Source: Sialis fuliginosa
Taxonomy: Eukaryota > Arthropoda > Insecta > Megaloptera > Sialidae
Assembly: GCA_961205875.1 (NCBI GenBank)
Contig: OY540810.1
Location: forward strand, 5,952,001-6,016,000
Length of the DNA: 64,000 nt
Direction of reading: 5' to 3'
How positions within the stretch are numbered: the stretch's first letter is position 1; each line of letters opens with the position of its first letter. The notes beneath the pieces are model-generated. The model ran no database searches and had not been told where the DNA came from. It saw only the letters and a list, made by a program, of their open reading frames with translations. This document shows, in pieces, positions 25,501 to 38,204 of the stretch. The position numbers and the translations under genes are program-made.

Positions 25501-26700
25501 TAAAATAAAAAACACGCTAACAGATGTAAAGAAACGGGTATTATCTTGGATTGTAGATTTTAAGTACCTACATAGAAAATGCGTTCTGTAAAATTGCGTT
25601 TCTTAATAATATTATATTGAATCTATGAAATAATATATTTATTATTTATATACATATGTATCGGTTTCTGGAATTACATACATATATGAATTTACAATTC
25701 AAAACAAAACTTGCAGCTCTTGTTGAGGAAAGCTATTCCAGTATTATATAATTAACAGATTTTGTTCAATTTTTTGTATTCTGCCGATCATATCAAATAC
25801 GAATCCCTTAACGATAAAAATTGTAATAAGTTTAGATTGAGACGTGTTTCAATAGCATCAAAATCGAAAATTTGAAATTTAAAATTACTACTACTATTTA
25901 TACAGCGTGAATCATATCAGGTGGAACAAACTGGAAAATTTGATCGAGAAAAATATTTCATATGAACATGTGTCCGAAAACTCTTCGTGAGAGAGCTACA
26001 GACCCCTAAAAATGTTGTCTAAAATTAGTTTTTAATTAATAACTTGATAAATTTTGAAATATTTCTCTCTGTCAACTGTTTAGGTTTGTTTTATCTGATA
26101 TGACTCATCTTTTGATACCTCCAAAACTATTGATCCCGAACTTATCCTGAAACGATAAACGTCGACTATGTTGAGTCATTACTTTCACAAGGAGAAAATA
26201 TTGGACCATAGGGGTTGGAATTAAATACTTTATCCTTATTTTTGTAAATCACCATATTTTCTTAGTAATCTAATTCTTTACTATTAGAAACCGTTTTTTT
26301 TAGATCCTGAATTCTGTGATGATTTTCAAATATAATAGGTATCTACATCATTGGTACATTGATACAAATTGATGTCTCTTTTATTCTGACCAATGTAAAA
26401 TTAATCATAGATTGTGTAGATTCCTTTGCATTGGTGTATTTAGGAAAATAAGTACCTACATACATATGAGCAATTATAAATAAAATTTCCTTTATGTCGA
26501 CAACCTTATTTTATGTTTAGAAATAAATAAAATAACGTAAATATTGTAATTTCTTTTTAGATATAGGTATTTAACAACCATTCTAAGGGGGAAGATATGA
26601 GTACACGGCGGAAAAATGGTGAATTTTAGGAATTATTATCTCAAAAAGTATTTGTTCAATTTCATCCAGGTTTATTTTATTCTAATGTATATACATTTTA
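22600..26700. other. AT-rich stretch, no gene seen
   Basis: About 4 kb contain no protein-like frame on either strand. Visible structure is limited to a 13-G run at 24331-24343 and poly-A/T tracts. A slightly GC-richer patch near 24460-24530 has no exon signals I trust. Confidence 0.5.
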
Positions 26701-26721
26701 TACATGTATATTGAGGAATGT

Positions 26722-27531
26722 TTACAATTTTTTTATTAATAAATATCGACTTGGAGCGCTGCTGTCGTCACCGGCGTGTTCCTCAATGCGGTTTCCAGGA
26801 TTATTGGTAGTCGGTTGATCTGAAAAGGTTTAATGTTAATTTATTACGTATTGCGAGCTGCAGTTTGTTGCCGTGGTGTAAAAACGGGTCTAAAACGACA
26901 AATTGAATTTTGTTTATATTTTTATGACAGAAAATTAAAACCAATCATGTAAGGTGGGTTACTGAAGAAATTTAATATATAATGCTCATTTTATCAAATT
27001 TTAAACGAAAAAAATAATGGGACGAGAGTAATACCACACTGCAAAGCATGCTTTGGGTGTGCTAATAAATTATACTAATAATTAATTTAAATGACCACCA
27101 TTTTGACACCTATTGGCCGATTGTTATCAAATCACGCTGTAAGAAATGGTAGTAATCAAATATCAACAAATATTTCTAATTCAGTACATTTATTTAAAAA
27201 ATAGCCATTACTGGGGTCGTATTCAAGACTGGTACTAGCACCTTAATAATAATTTTACAATGTGATGTAAAAACTGTCGATTGCTTAATTTCGAAATATT
27301 TATATAGCCTGTAAATTTTACTGTATTTTAAAATTACTCTAAAGCGAGAATGTGCTTATGTAAACAAATTCTAATTTTGCGACATAAAGGAAATTTTATT
27401 AAGAATTTTCCATATTTATACTTACAGGTTTCCCACATGTCGCTTAGTTTATATGTTACCATCAGAGTGCAGCAGTCTTGATTGTGTCTCACATTGCGAG
27501 TTTTTGCTTTCCGAACAAATGTTAGGAACAT
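26722..27531 (-). CDS. Weak candidate two-exon gene, function unknown
   Basis: On the minus strand a possible exon (27531 down to 27426) ends at a good donor, ACCT then GTAAGTATA. It is in phase with a second exon (26819 down to 26722) preceded by the acceptor AACCTTTTCAG. The joined frame gives 67 residues from an ATG at 27531. The tail is hydrophilic and unlike AT-rich noise (it includes NNPGNRIEEHAGDDSSAPSR). The second exon is distinctly GC-richer than its surroundings. Against it: no known family is recognised, the ATG context is poor, the same second exon is partly open in another frame, and the plus strand also has an acceptor-like signal at 27427. It may be the 3' end of a longer gene or a repeat-derived fragment. 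Confidence 0.2.
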
Positions 27532-27724
27532 AATAACTTGTAAAACGGGAAATACCTGTGCATATTAAATCTAATTTCAGAGTACCATATTCCACATAAA
27601 ATATGTTCATATATGTATTTACAAAAAACCAGTACGATAAATCAGGATGGTAAAGTAGCTCTATAATAATAAAATATCTAAACGTAATTATACACGAATG
27701 ACAAAATTGTCGATAATTAATTCC

Positions 27725-28003
27725 GATATTCGACCAATCAGACAGAATCCATGGGTGGAACAGTCGGAACACCGCGAGGGGGTTCCGCCACTCTGTGAGC
27801 TACAAGTCGCGCACAGATGCACAGACAGTTCTATCTGTGAACCCTTCAGTCACACGCGCACGCAACCGGTTATTTTAATTTGTCGATTATATATTTTATA
27901 AAAAAAATCTATTTATTGATTATTGGTATTAAGTGTAATGTATTGAAGAGTATTTTTGTTGAATGTTTGGATTTGTTTGTGATAAACTATTAGGAAAAGG
28001 AAG
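27725..28003 (+). promoter_or_regulatory. GC-rich island with splice donor: candidate promoter/leader exon of the CAP gene
   Basis: About 140 bp (27735-27875) are rich in G+C and CpG, including ACACCGCGAGG and CACACGCGCACG, in otherwise AT-rich DNA. A TCAGT arthropod initiator-like string lies at 27846-27850. Downstream the sequence reaches GGAAAAGGAAG followed by GTATGT, a credible donor at 28004. The CAP gene, 10.7 kb further on the same strand, opens its coding sequence exactly at a splice acceptor and so needs such a leader. The connection is inference; a divergent promoter for the minus-strand candidate is the alternative. Confidence 0.35.
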
Positions 28004-28223
28004 GTATGTATTTACTGCATTTGTTATCATTAATTAATTTTTATTTAGATATATGTTGTATCTAGGCTGGTTTAGTGATTTTGGAAATTTTAAATCTATG
28101 CAAGAATTTTGATATATGTATATTTGGATTAAAAAAAATTATTTAAATATTCTAAAACATAATTTTATCTTCAGACAAACAAATAAAAAATTAATTTCAA
28201 GTAAAATATTATGTAGTTTTAAT

Positions 28224-28864
28224 CAGGGACTTGAACCGGAATTTATTTATGATTCAGGTTCGGTTCGGGTTCAAATATAAATTTTAGTTCGGGTTTAGAT
28301 TCTGCATGGAGCAAACTTTTTAGATTCAAAAACCGTTATTTTTTCAGGGTTCGGGTTCGGGTTCGGATTGAAGTTTGTAATTGAAAATAAAATATTTTGT
28401 TCTTAAAAAAATTATAATTAACAAATAAAACATTTTCTGAAGGAAAAAAATAAAAACATTTTTTCTAGGAATATTTTAAAGACTGCTAGAAAAAGGGTAA
28501 ACATGTGCCGCGGTGCACCCTAAAGAAGCATAACATCAAAAATATGTTTTTGGTAGTGGACTTGATAATGTACAGTGTACAGTTAGTACATTTTAAAATT
28601 TCTTGTAAAAATTATTCGAGAAAAATATTAAAATATTGATAATTATTTATTGAAACTTTAAAAAATACATTTTTCTTCTTCTATGCGTTTTTTGTCAGCT
28701 GGATCATCTCTTAAAAATATATGGTTACTTGGTTACCGGTTATCCATGAAAAGGTTCGGATTCATGTTCATTAAAATAGAGCGGTTCGGTTCGGGTTCAT
28801 GTTAAAGAAAAATACGGTTTTTTCGGGATACAGGTTCGGGTTCGGGTTCAGGTTCAGGTCTCTG
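28224..28864. mobile_element. hAT-like element with GGTTCG repeat arrays
   Basis: The termini CAGGGACTTGAACC and (read inward from the right) CAGAGACCTGAACC form inverted repeats 641 bp apart. Next to both ends, and inside, are clusters of GGTTCGGGTTCGGG/GGTTCAGG-type hexamers. No clean target duplication remains (GTTTTAAT versus GTTAATAC). There is no transposase frame. Subterminal short repeats are typical of hAT elements. Confidence 0.6.
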
Positions 28865-28869
28865 GTTAA

Positions 28870-31100
28870 TACTGTTTATAACAAATATTCGTATAAGATA
28901 TATCAGTATTGTATAAGAGCAGCAAAATGTTTCTAAGGAATTCCATGACAAGTATTAAATTATTCATAAAATGTTCAAAAATAAATATATTTGAAATTAC
29001 AAATTTAAATTTCTATTAATATTTGACGTAATGTTGTAAAAAATATTGTAATTTGAAAAATTTATTAATGAGTATTTTTTGTTGTATAAATTAACAATGT
29101 CTTAATTATTTTAACGTATATTAGATGTCTATCTAATATATTATATATATGTACATGAACACTAGTGCAAAATTATCATAAGTACGAAAAATATCCAAAT
29201 ATTAACTGAAAACTGAAATTTTTTACTGTAAATGATTTTATTAAACCCAACGTCCTAACAATAAGTAAATGAATGCTTCTAGTGGTAAATAAGTTTACTT
29301 TTTTTATGTTTCTTTATGTGATACAAGAGCTCTTATACCAAATGTACATAATGTATGATTTAATTAATTCCGGTATGCCATAGAACTGAATCTAATAATA
29401 AATTAAAACTATTTTTTGATACCTACACATAGGCATACGGGGTATCAAAATGTAGATCATTATCAGTAGAACTTGATCCTTTTTTTGTAACTCAAAAATA
29501 GTATCAGCAAGGGGCTCGAAAATAATAATTTCATGCCCGCCTTTCTATTTCAATAAATATTATTCGGAAAATCTTTAAAATTTTTGATATCAGGGCCAGG
29601 GTTTTGGTGAAAATTGAGAAAATTTTTTAAATTTAAAATAGCGACTTTAACGTTTATTTTAATATCCCACAACTATTATTTTTTAATCGACAGTGATTAA
29701 AAAATGTAAATAAAAAAAGTAGTTATAAATTACACTGTGGGGATCAAAAACATGTGCGGTTTTTTATGAATGTATACCAAATTTTCAATTTTCCAATAGT
29801 CGCCGTCTATGACATGGTATAAATTAAGTTATAATTTATTTGGTGGATATGTATAACTGTATAAGAATGTCCAATGACAACCATGGTAGGTTTTTTTCAA
29901 TTTAAAGTCGCTATAAAATTTCAGTTTCCTTCAGAATATGGTAAAATTACAGAATGCTTCCATTGGCTTTAGATGCGCACAAATAAATAATTAAATTTCT
30001 ATAATAATCGATACGAATAACAATTTTTTTCGAATTGTCGGAATGCAGTTACCCAATAAAATTTTTGGATCAACTTTTTCGAAGTGCATTTTATATGTTC
30101 CTGTAGGGAAACATGGTCACTTGAATGTTCTCGACCAATAAAGATCAGAAGGAGATAACAATTGAATAATATGTTTATTTGACGTACTCATCAGAAAACT
30201 ATATGATTATATAATCTCCTTCAAGTGTTACATAATAACATAACATATATGTAAGATAGTTTCAAAAAATATGTTTATCTAAATTCACTGAGCTGTTGGA
30301 AAAGGAGTAATCCAGCCGACAAGAAATACATCTCATCATCATCATTATTTATTTAAATTAATTCATTAAATTTGATTTGATTGTTAATCTAGGGATACAA
30401 ATTGAATAAACCGGTCCTGCTTAACAATACATATTCATCTAAATTAATAACAGTTAAGTAATTAAATAATAAAATAATAACATATGACTTTATTATACAC
30501 AGTATACGTTATAATTTATCAGTTTGTAAAGCTCATTGCTGCAAATACAATAATGTAATAAACAACAGGCTTTTTAGAAGAACATAAATGTTCTTACACC
30601 ATAAAGGTGTCACATTAACAGCTATTAACGTTTTTTATAGCCATTATCATTTTCAGATCTATGTTTTTCATTGTCACCTTCTAGTAATGTGTTAATTTTT
30701 TATATCATTTGGTTATTTCGATGATATATGACCACCGTTTTGTGTATTGTAAATTGATACCTTTTGTAAAGGTGTGGATGGGATTATAAGAAAAATACAT
30801 TCTATCGTTTTTATTGAATTTTTAAATATTTTATAATATAATCACTTTTCAAATATTATACTAGCAAGTGTTTTGGTATCTAAAAAACAAAACAAAAATG
30901 TAAAATAGTGATATGAAATAGCGTAAGTTTAAATACTTGAAGATTTTTTTTATAATCTAATCTGAACCAATTTTGATATTTTATTTTAATACAATGATAC
31001 TATTTGTTTCATTTCATATGACAATAAAAATGCATTTAAATTCATTATTTTTAATTAGAATGCGCGTCTGTTTTGACATATGAAACAAACGGTGTGAATT
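28870..31100. other. AT-rich stretch, no gene seen
   Basis: Nothing on either strand looks coding, and no bounded mobile element was found. If the leader exon at 27.7-28.0 kb belongs to the CAP gene, this stretch is intron. Confidence 0.45.
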
Positions 31101-31119
31101 TTGCAAGGTATGTATGTAT

Positions 31120-31325
31120 GTAAAGTGCAAAATAGCCTCAGTAGCTCGGCGCGAAAGAGCGAAATACATCATCTGAGGTGCCCAAATGTGGAAAGTGGGA
31201 ATTATATGTCCAATCACAATAAATATAACTTTGTAACTCGGCGCGAGAAGGGGAAAATATGTCATCTGGGATGTCCAAGCAGATTGGCCAAAAGCTACTG
31301 AGGCAACCTGTGTATTTACTAACCT
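31120..31325 (+). repeat. Dispersed repeat with one and a half units (relative of 7935-8040)
   Basis: CTCGGCGCGAAAGAGCGAAA (about 31145) and CTCGGCGCGAGAAGGGGAAA (about 31220) are two starts of the same unit, each followed by a CATCTG string and a CCCAA/TCCAAG string. The second ends AACCTGTGTATTTACTAACC like the copy at 7935-8040. Confidence 0.6.
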
Positions 31326-31400
31326 TTTATCGGGATTTTATCGGACGTACAATACGAAATGTTATTTTCTCAATTATTCGTGTTCGTCTTCCCCAACATT

Positions 31401-31427
31401 AGCCCGGATAATCGAGAGTACACTGTA
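31401..31427 (-). mobile_element. pogo/Tigger-like terminal repeat remnant
   Basis: Read on the minus strand, the segment is TACAGTGTACTCTCGATTATCCGGGCT. It resembles the terminal inverted repeat of pogo/Tigger elements (CAGT... TCGATTATCCGG-type). Only this end is recognisable. A second pogo-like end, CAGTAATCCCTCC with TTCTACGCGGATTC, lies at 42761-42787 inside the CAP gene intron 4. Confidence 0.4.
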
Positions 31428-34250
31428 GTACAATATATAGTGGGGGGAGGGGAGGGGGGATAATAAAATAATAATGTTTTTGGAAAGTTTATAAAACATA
31501 ACTAGATATACAAATACTTAGTAAAACGTTTTTCGGAAAATCTAGGAAATTGTCATTTTTGTTCCCGATTTTAAAATATGAAAAATGCTCGAGTATTTGG
31601 AAACAAAGACAGAGCGATTATAAAAATCAAAATTTTATTTCAATCATTCAGATGATAAAATAATTACTACATAAGTACATAAACATAAAGTCGAAGAAAC
31701 ACCCATTCTCATTAGAAGACGAACCATATTTTAATAATTTTAAGAAGAGATTTACCATTTAAATGTTTTGGTGTCGTATTACAATTAACAAAAATAATAT
31801 GTACTTGTATCTAATTAAAATTTTTTTGAAAATTAATTAATTTAAAAAATAAGTTAGACACATACATAAATGAATGTATGTAAAAAAATTTATTGTAAAT
31901 TGTATTTAGAACTGGAATCAACATTCTTACATACTATGCATTTCAAAAATAACTTATAAAATTTCCATTTGATTATATCTTTGTCATTAAAATATATTCA
32001 AAGATTTTATCTCAACAGAAGTATTTTATAAAATAGTTTTGTGATACATTTTTTTGTGTTATATTATACCTATATAGCAAAGGTGATCAACACTTTTCAT
32101 AGTCAAAATTAAACCATGGTAACAACCGAAAATAAAATGTTCTCTTTTTTTGAAACCCCATATTAATTCCCATACTTAATTCTTTTTAACAATCATTTCT
32201 ATGATTTTATATAGTTATTTTTTTTGGGTGGATTGTTAATATAAAAATTAAATAAATATATACTTCTATAAGTATGTATGTACAAAAAGTACATATATAA
32301 ATCGATAGTTACAAAAATGAGAGTGAATTGAATGTTTGAAGAATACAGATATCACGAATAGACCAAACGAAAGAATATACAAAACTAAATCAAAATAAAC
32401 GTTTATCAGGAAATGGAAAAAACGTCAGTTATTATGTTATAAGCTGCTGGTTGGTTACTACTGGTGTAGAATATACATAATATGTAGGTATACATATTTT
32501 CAAATAGTATCATCAGAGTATTAACGTTTTATTATTATAAAATAATTTTAAGAGTCAAGTCCAAAAATCTTTAGTTCTGAATAAATTCAAGTGTCCAATT
32601 AGTTTATTAAAAATCACAATTTATTACATTGAGTTCTTCAGAGGTTATTAATATATTTTACTAACAAATCAAAACATACAAAAATACAACGATGTGTATA
32701 ATTTATTGTTTTGCTAATAGTTTCATACAACAACAGTTCTGTGGCTTATGCTAATTTGTGCAAACACAGACCGATATCTTAACGTCCTTGTCTATTTAAA
32801 AACATTAGGTACAATGATTTAATAGCTAACAGATTTGTTTTATTTAAATGACCATTACAAAAGTTTTATAATTTTGATAATAGGCATCATTATTTATTAT
32901 GTTTGACATATGCAATATATTATATTATAAATCCAGTGCCGGAGTATTGCTTCTTAACCATTTTACGCTCATAGAATATTTAAACAGCACGCTAAATAAT
33001 TGTAAGTAGGTTCAATTATTAAAATACTTAACCTGTGTTTGAGGACTGTGATTGAACGCGAAAAATGACCGAAAAATGTTTTAATATCAAATTATTTATT
33101 AAATATAGATTCATGTAACAACTTCATATCGCCGCCATGCATGTTATATAAACATGAACTGTCCTTTTAAAACTGTACAGTTTTAAATAAGTATGTATGG
33201 AATAAAACCGAGAAAAATAACTGGAATGGAATTCATACATATTTAGAATTTTTTCAGTACTTAATTTTAAATCTCAGAGCGAGCGAAGTGGTTCACAATA
33301 ATTTTTAGTAGATAATTCTAATAAAATTGTAAAACAGTATTGTTTACGTTACGATTTATTTTCATGTAAACATCTCTTAACTTAATTGCAGTTAAGTCTT
33401 AGGTACTAAATGTGATTATAATATTTCTAATTTACATTAGTAAGCAAATGCTATAGTTAATTAAAACAGCGCTTATACGTTTTAACTAATGTTAGGGAAA
33501 ATCTGAGAAAGTAAATTGTAAAATCTGAATTGATTAAAATAATAGAAATAATTTAATTGTATTATCTATGAATATATCATAAAAGTTTTTATATAAAATT
33601 TAATTAATTTATTAAAAAAATAGATTAATTTTAAGTTAAAATACGGCACTGCATATGTGTTGTAGAATCTAATCATAAAACAATTAATTTCAGTTAATCA
33701 TCAGTAGTTATTAATTTAAATTTATAAGGTTACATGTTACTGAAAAGTGCACAAATGTAATTCCAAGGATTATTTTAAAAGAAATATTATGTTCGGTTGC
33801 GAACAAGGTTCAGAAGTCAAAAATATTCTACTATGTTACAGACAAGAATACTAGCCATTAATTTTCAAATTTATACTCTATAAATATTACTGTTGACTGG
33901 TGTGTTGTATGCTTTTGGGAATCAGTTGTTTTTTTATTTTGTTTTGAAATAAATAAAGACACTTATTATATCGAATTTCACTTTTGCAAAATTGCTGAAA
34001 AATACCAAAAATAAATTTAAATATTTAAGAAATACCGATATAAAAGATAAGGTATACATATAGTAAAACTTCATTAAAATGAACACTTAATAAAGCTGTT
34101 CATTTTCAATAAATTATAATGTAGTAATTTAACTACGAATTTTAATATCATTTGTAATAAGCATTTTTTATTAACTAATTTTCTTACAGTTAAAATTAAA
34201 TCAAATCGTGTCTCTTACAATTAGTTTGCGCACCGCTGATTCAATACATT
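31428..34250. other. AT-rich stretch, no gene seen
   Basis: No protein-like frame, RNA gene or bounded element. Only simple-sequence and poly-A/T tracts and a short G-rich tract at 31441-31459. Confidence 0.45.
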
Positions 34251-34252
34251 AC

Positions 34253-34441
34253 TGCCCGAGGTTATATAAATAATTTGTTTGAGTGCAAATGTAAATTAGC
34301 TTCCAGCTAACGCTATCTGCTAGGTATCGTACATATGATAACCTTGACGTAAGTACAATCAGCGATTTAAAATAAGCACTGCTAAGTGTACCTTGCTAAT
34401 TTGCATTAAGTCTCAAGCAAATTCTTTATAATACCGGGCAT
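34253..34441. mobile_element. Family B miniature element copy
   Basis: It begins TGCCCGAGGTTATATAAATA and ends AAATTCTTTATAATACCGGGCAT. The interior includes GCTTCCAGCTAACGCTATC and CAATCAGCGATTTAAAATAA, strings shared in either orientation with 20745-20825 and 22340-22500. No coding frame. Confidence 0.6.
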
Positions 34442-35049
34442 ATACCTATATTTTTTAAATAATGTTTGGTAGTAATTCCTACTTCCCGAAAAAAATATTC
34501 TTATTTTATGTTAGAATTGTAAAAAATTGAAAAACGGTAGAATTTTATATTTATTTTGTATTTAAATATATTTTGTCCTAACATTGTAAGCAAATCTTAC
34601 AACTCATTTTTCACCTACTTCTAATTGTCGTATCGATTTGAAACTTTACAAACTTATAAAATTCTGGTGACAATACAATAATATGGTATCATTGAGCTTG
34701 TATGATTATGGCAGTGGGAGGTAATCATAGGGACTCCTCAATGGCTAACAATAAACCTATCGAGTTTGGGCTCGTTTGACTTGTTTCAATGAAAAGCATG
34801 TGTTTTTAGTTTTTTTTTTAAACTAGAATTTATTATTAAATAATTTAGATGGATAGATATTCATTGTGATGTTTTTGTATTGCTTTCAGAAAAATATTAT
34901 AAATAATACTAGTGGACCCCCCCCCAACTTCGCACGGTAGTTTATATCTCACTCCCTGTCATGTATGAAGGATTATAATTGTTGTTTAATCTGATAAACA
35001 TTGTTCTGCCGAAGAATAACTCGTTTAAAAATCAGACTATAATATATAT

Positions 35050-35370
35050 TTCAACTCTAGCGTCACCAACCGGGTTCATTTTTTGTAAAAATGTTTTTTC
35101 CACGTAATTAACATATATTCTGAATATGAGACAAATCGGATTATAAATACACATTCTCGACCTGAGCGCCACCTACTGGGTCCAAAACTAGATAAACCTA
35201 ACGGAGCACCAAACAAACATATGGTGTGAATATGACTTTGATACATCCAGTGGTTTAGGCCTGATGATCTCACATACAAAATGTTTTGATATATTTTTTA
35301 TATGGAAAAAATGCAATTTTTAAAAATTTCTCGACTCCAGCGCCACCTACCGGGTCCAAAAAATATATAA
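35050..35370 (+). repeat. Three-unit repeat around AGCGCCACCTACCGGGT
   Basis: Related strings CTAGCGTCACCAACCGGGTT (35056), GAGCGCCACCTACTGGGTCC (35164) and CAGCGCCACCTACCGGGTCC (35339) recur at intervals of about 108 and 175 bp, each preceded by a CTC(G/T)A-type string. The upstream segment TAGTGGACCCCCCCCCAACT with TTCGCACGG (about 34910) resembles the start of a common insect retroelement tail. Probably decayed LINE-related sequence. Confidence 0.5.
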
Positions 35371-36508
35371 ACCTGATGAGATCACATACATACGCACCAA
35401 CGTTTTTATAGGTATATTAAGATGAATATCATTCATGTTATCAATTAAAGCCGCTTTAGGTCAGACTTATCGGGGAAATCAGGTCCAAATAATATAATTA
35501 AAAGACATGCTTTTAAAATTTTTTGTTATTTTTTGGTTGGTCTTGGCAATGTACATCATAATAATATATTGCCAATTAATTTTTTTCTCAATGTGTTTCA
35601 GAGTATATAGGTACAACAAAAATGAAGACTTTAAACACTTTTTACGTGCGTTCGCCTCATTTTATTTGATTTTTCGATTCATCGTAATCATATGTTTAGA
35701 ATTAAAAAAATTTACATAAAAGATTTGTTAGCAAAAATATGATAATTTTCCCTTATGTTCTTCTATAGGTACTTTAAAAGACACATACCTAGTATTTAAT
35801 TTATTTATTATTTATTTAATTTAATGTTTGTTCAATTGGTAATTGCCAATGTTTACAAACGTAAAAACTCTTATAATAATTATTATAAGTACAGATGATA
35901 TATTTTCATATTTCAAGTCAACGCGCAGAAGTTTTCATATACTATACTCGTATATGTATGTATATATGTTCCCACGAGTAATAAAACTGTCAATACATAG
36001 TAACTTATTGTAGGTGTATTCATACTTTATTAAATCCGAGTCCAACAAATTGAACTGAAATTTGACAATAAACGGGAAGCAATCACACCCTTGTCCTATT
36101 GTAAATACAAACATAAGTAAACTGACATATGTGTATGATTATGTAATGCTTTATTCACGCGGAAACTACCATAATTTCACAGTTGAATTGACGAAAACCT
36201 TGTTTTTTATCAATTATTTTTCTGGGTGCGTATTTTGTCAACATTATTATGCGTTAAAAGTGTCCTTTCCAAAAAAATTTTTGTTTTGTATGAAACTTTC
36301 CAATAATAACGAATTTTTTGTTTCTGTACTGCAAGATGTCCAGGAAGTTATTTTTTATTTAAATATACAATCATAAGTACCGATTGATATTTACATACCT
36401 ATAATAAGCGAATCATGTTTCCCTGAAATATATAATATTGACTTAATAAGTAAATATTTGTTTTTACATATTTAAAATTGCCAAAAATAGTCGACGTATG
36501 TGTATATA

Positions 36509-37058
36509 CACTGCCGTCCAAAAGTTTGGAAGCAGGTATATTTTTCTGTGTATCAAAACTTTTTAATCAGTGCTATTTGAAGACATCTTTTTGAGGGTTC
36601 CGTACCTCAAAATGAAAAAACGGAACTCTTATAGGATCGCTTTGTTGTCTGTCTGTCTGTCTGTCCGTTAAGACCTTTTTTCTCAGGAACGACTAGAGGT
36701 ATCAAGTTGAAATTAATATCAAATACTAAGATCTATAGCCTCATAGCCCTGTAAAAATTCAAGTTTTTAACTCAATGCAATAAAAAGATACGGCCTTTCA
36801 AAGCGTATTTTTGATAGGGTTACTTACCGTTGACCTAGAATCTTGAAATTTATTATTTGATATTAATTTCAACTTGATACCTCTTGTCGTTTCTGAGAAA
36901 AAAGGTCTTGACAGACTGGCTAACAAACGGACGGACACAAAGTGATCCTACAAGGGTTCCGTTTTTTCATTTTGAGGTACAGAACCCTCAAAACGGTATC
37001 TTTAACGCACTGATACACAGAAAAATATACCCGGATTCCAAACTTTTGCACGGTAGTG
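36509..37058. mobile_element. Palindromic Tc1/mariner-like miniature element
   Basis: The 550-bp unit is flanked by TA on each side (36507-36508 and 37059-37060). It begins CACTGCCGTCCAAAAGTTTG and ends CAAACTTTTGCACGGTAGTG. The arms stay complementary far inward (TATTTTTCTGTGTATC with GATACACAGAAAAATA; GGTTCCGTACCTCAAAATG with CATTTTGAGGTACAGAACC; GGTATCAAGTTGAAATTAAT with its complement), meeting near 36770. TA target and CACTG/CAGTG ends fit the Tc1/mariner superfamily. There is no transposase; a 92-codon frame across the right arm is a shadow. Confidence 0.8.
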
Positions 37059-38204
37059 TAGCTATAGATTTGATTATTCTCGTTTTATTTATATTGCGAC
37101 ATTTAAAAAAAATGATAATTTGGTCATGTGATTATAGACGGCTCTCTTTCCTGCACTATTAGTTTTAGAAATATACCGGAAGCACTTTTCTTATAGGAAT
37201 AAAGGTGTTTTCTTTATTTTTAATTTAATTTTTATATTTTAATAAAATTGATACTAAAAAATGTATAACAAATAGATTATTTAATAAAAATACAAAATAA
37301 ATATATTGGTTTCTTATACTCAGGTTTTAATCTTAAGTGTTTGTAACTATCCTACTCTCTCTTGCATTCTATTAAATATTATATTAGATGTGATAGTATG
37401 TCAAATTATATCTTTTATCTTGTACCTACTACAAAAATAAAATTGAAAAAATCATTTGATTAATAAATGCTGTTCCCTCTAAGTTTTTAAATCAGATATG
37501 TGTATGATTCATCTTCTGATATTTAACATCTGATCGTGAGTCATTTTCATAATTTTTTCTATATGATAATAAAACATAGTATTAATAAAATTTATTAAAT
37601 ACTAATAAATTTGGACATTATACATGCTTCCTAAATTGAATATTTTATATAAAAGATAAGACAACTGTATTTTAATGTTTTTATATATACTCAACAATAG
37701 TGTTTTTATAAATACAAACGTTAGACGTGAAACGTCGACCACCCATAGCGTTAATTTAATCTTATCACTATTATCAATCATTATTATTACCAGTCAAACG
37801 TTTTTACAATTTTATATATGTACATATATCACAGTAAATATTAATTTATGTGATTATTTTACATAATGTAATAATTTTTGTACATGATTCCATTTGTAAA
37901 ATAAATATTTGTTTTTAATAATAGTGTATACAAAATAATTCTTGAGAGTTATGTCGGGTACACAAGTAAAAAATTGACTTGAGCTAAGACATCTTTGTTT
38001 TATGTATAATGAAAACAATGTTTTTTTTAATGTCAGACGAAAACAATAATATTTAATAATAATAATAATTTGGATTACGGGCGTATATTCTTATATTAAA
38101 AAAATATTAATATATAGGTATTGTTTTCGATATACATAGAACAAGAATTTTTTGGTTCATGTCAACGTTTCTATCTGTGTATTATAAAGAACAAAAGCGA
38201 AGCT

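Noticed and set aside
36062-36376. 104-codon plus-strand frame
   Set aside because: Composition looks like AT-rich noise, with no splice context or recognisable family; the start lies in unremarkable sequence.
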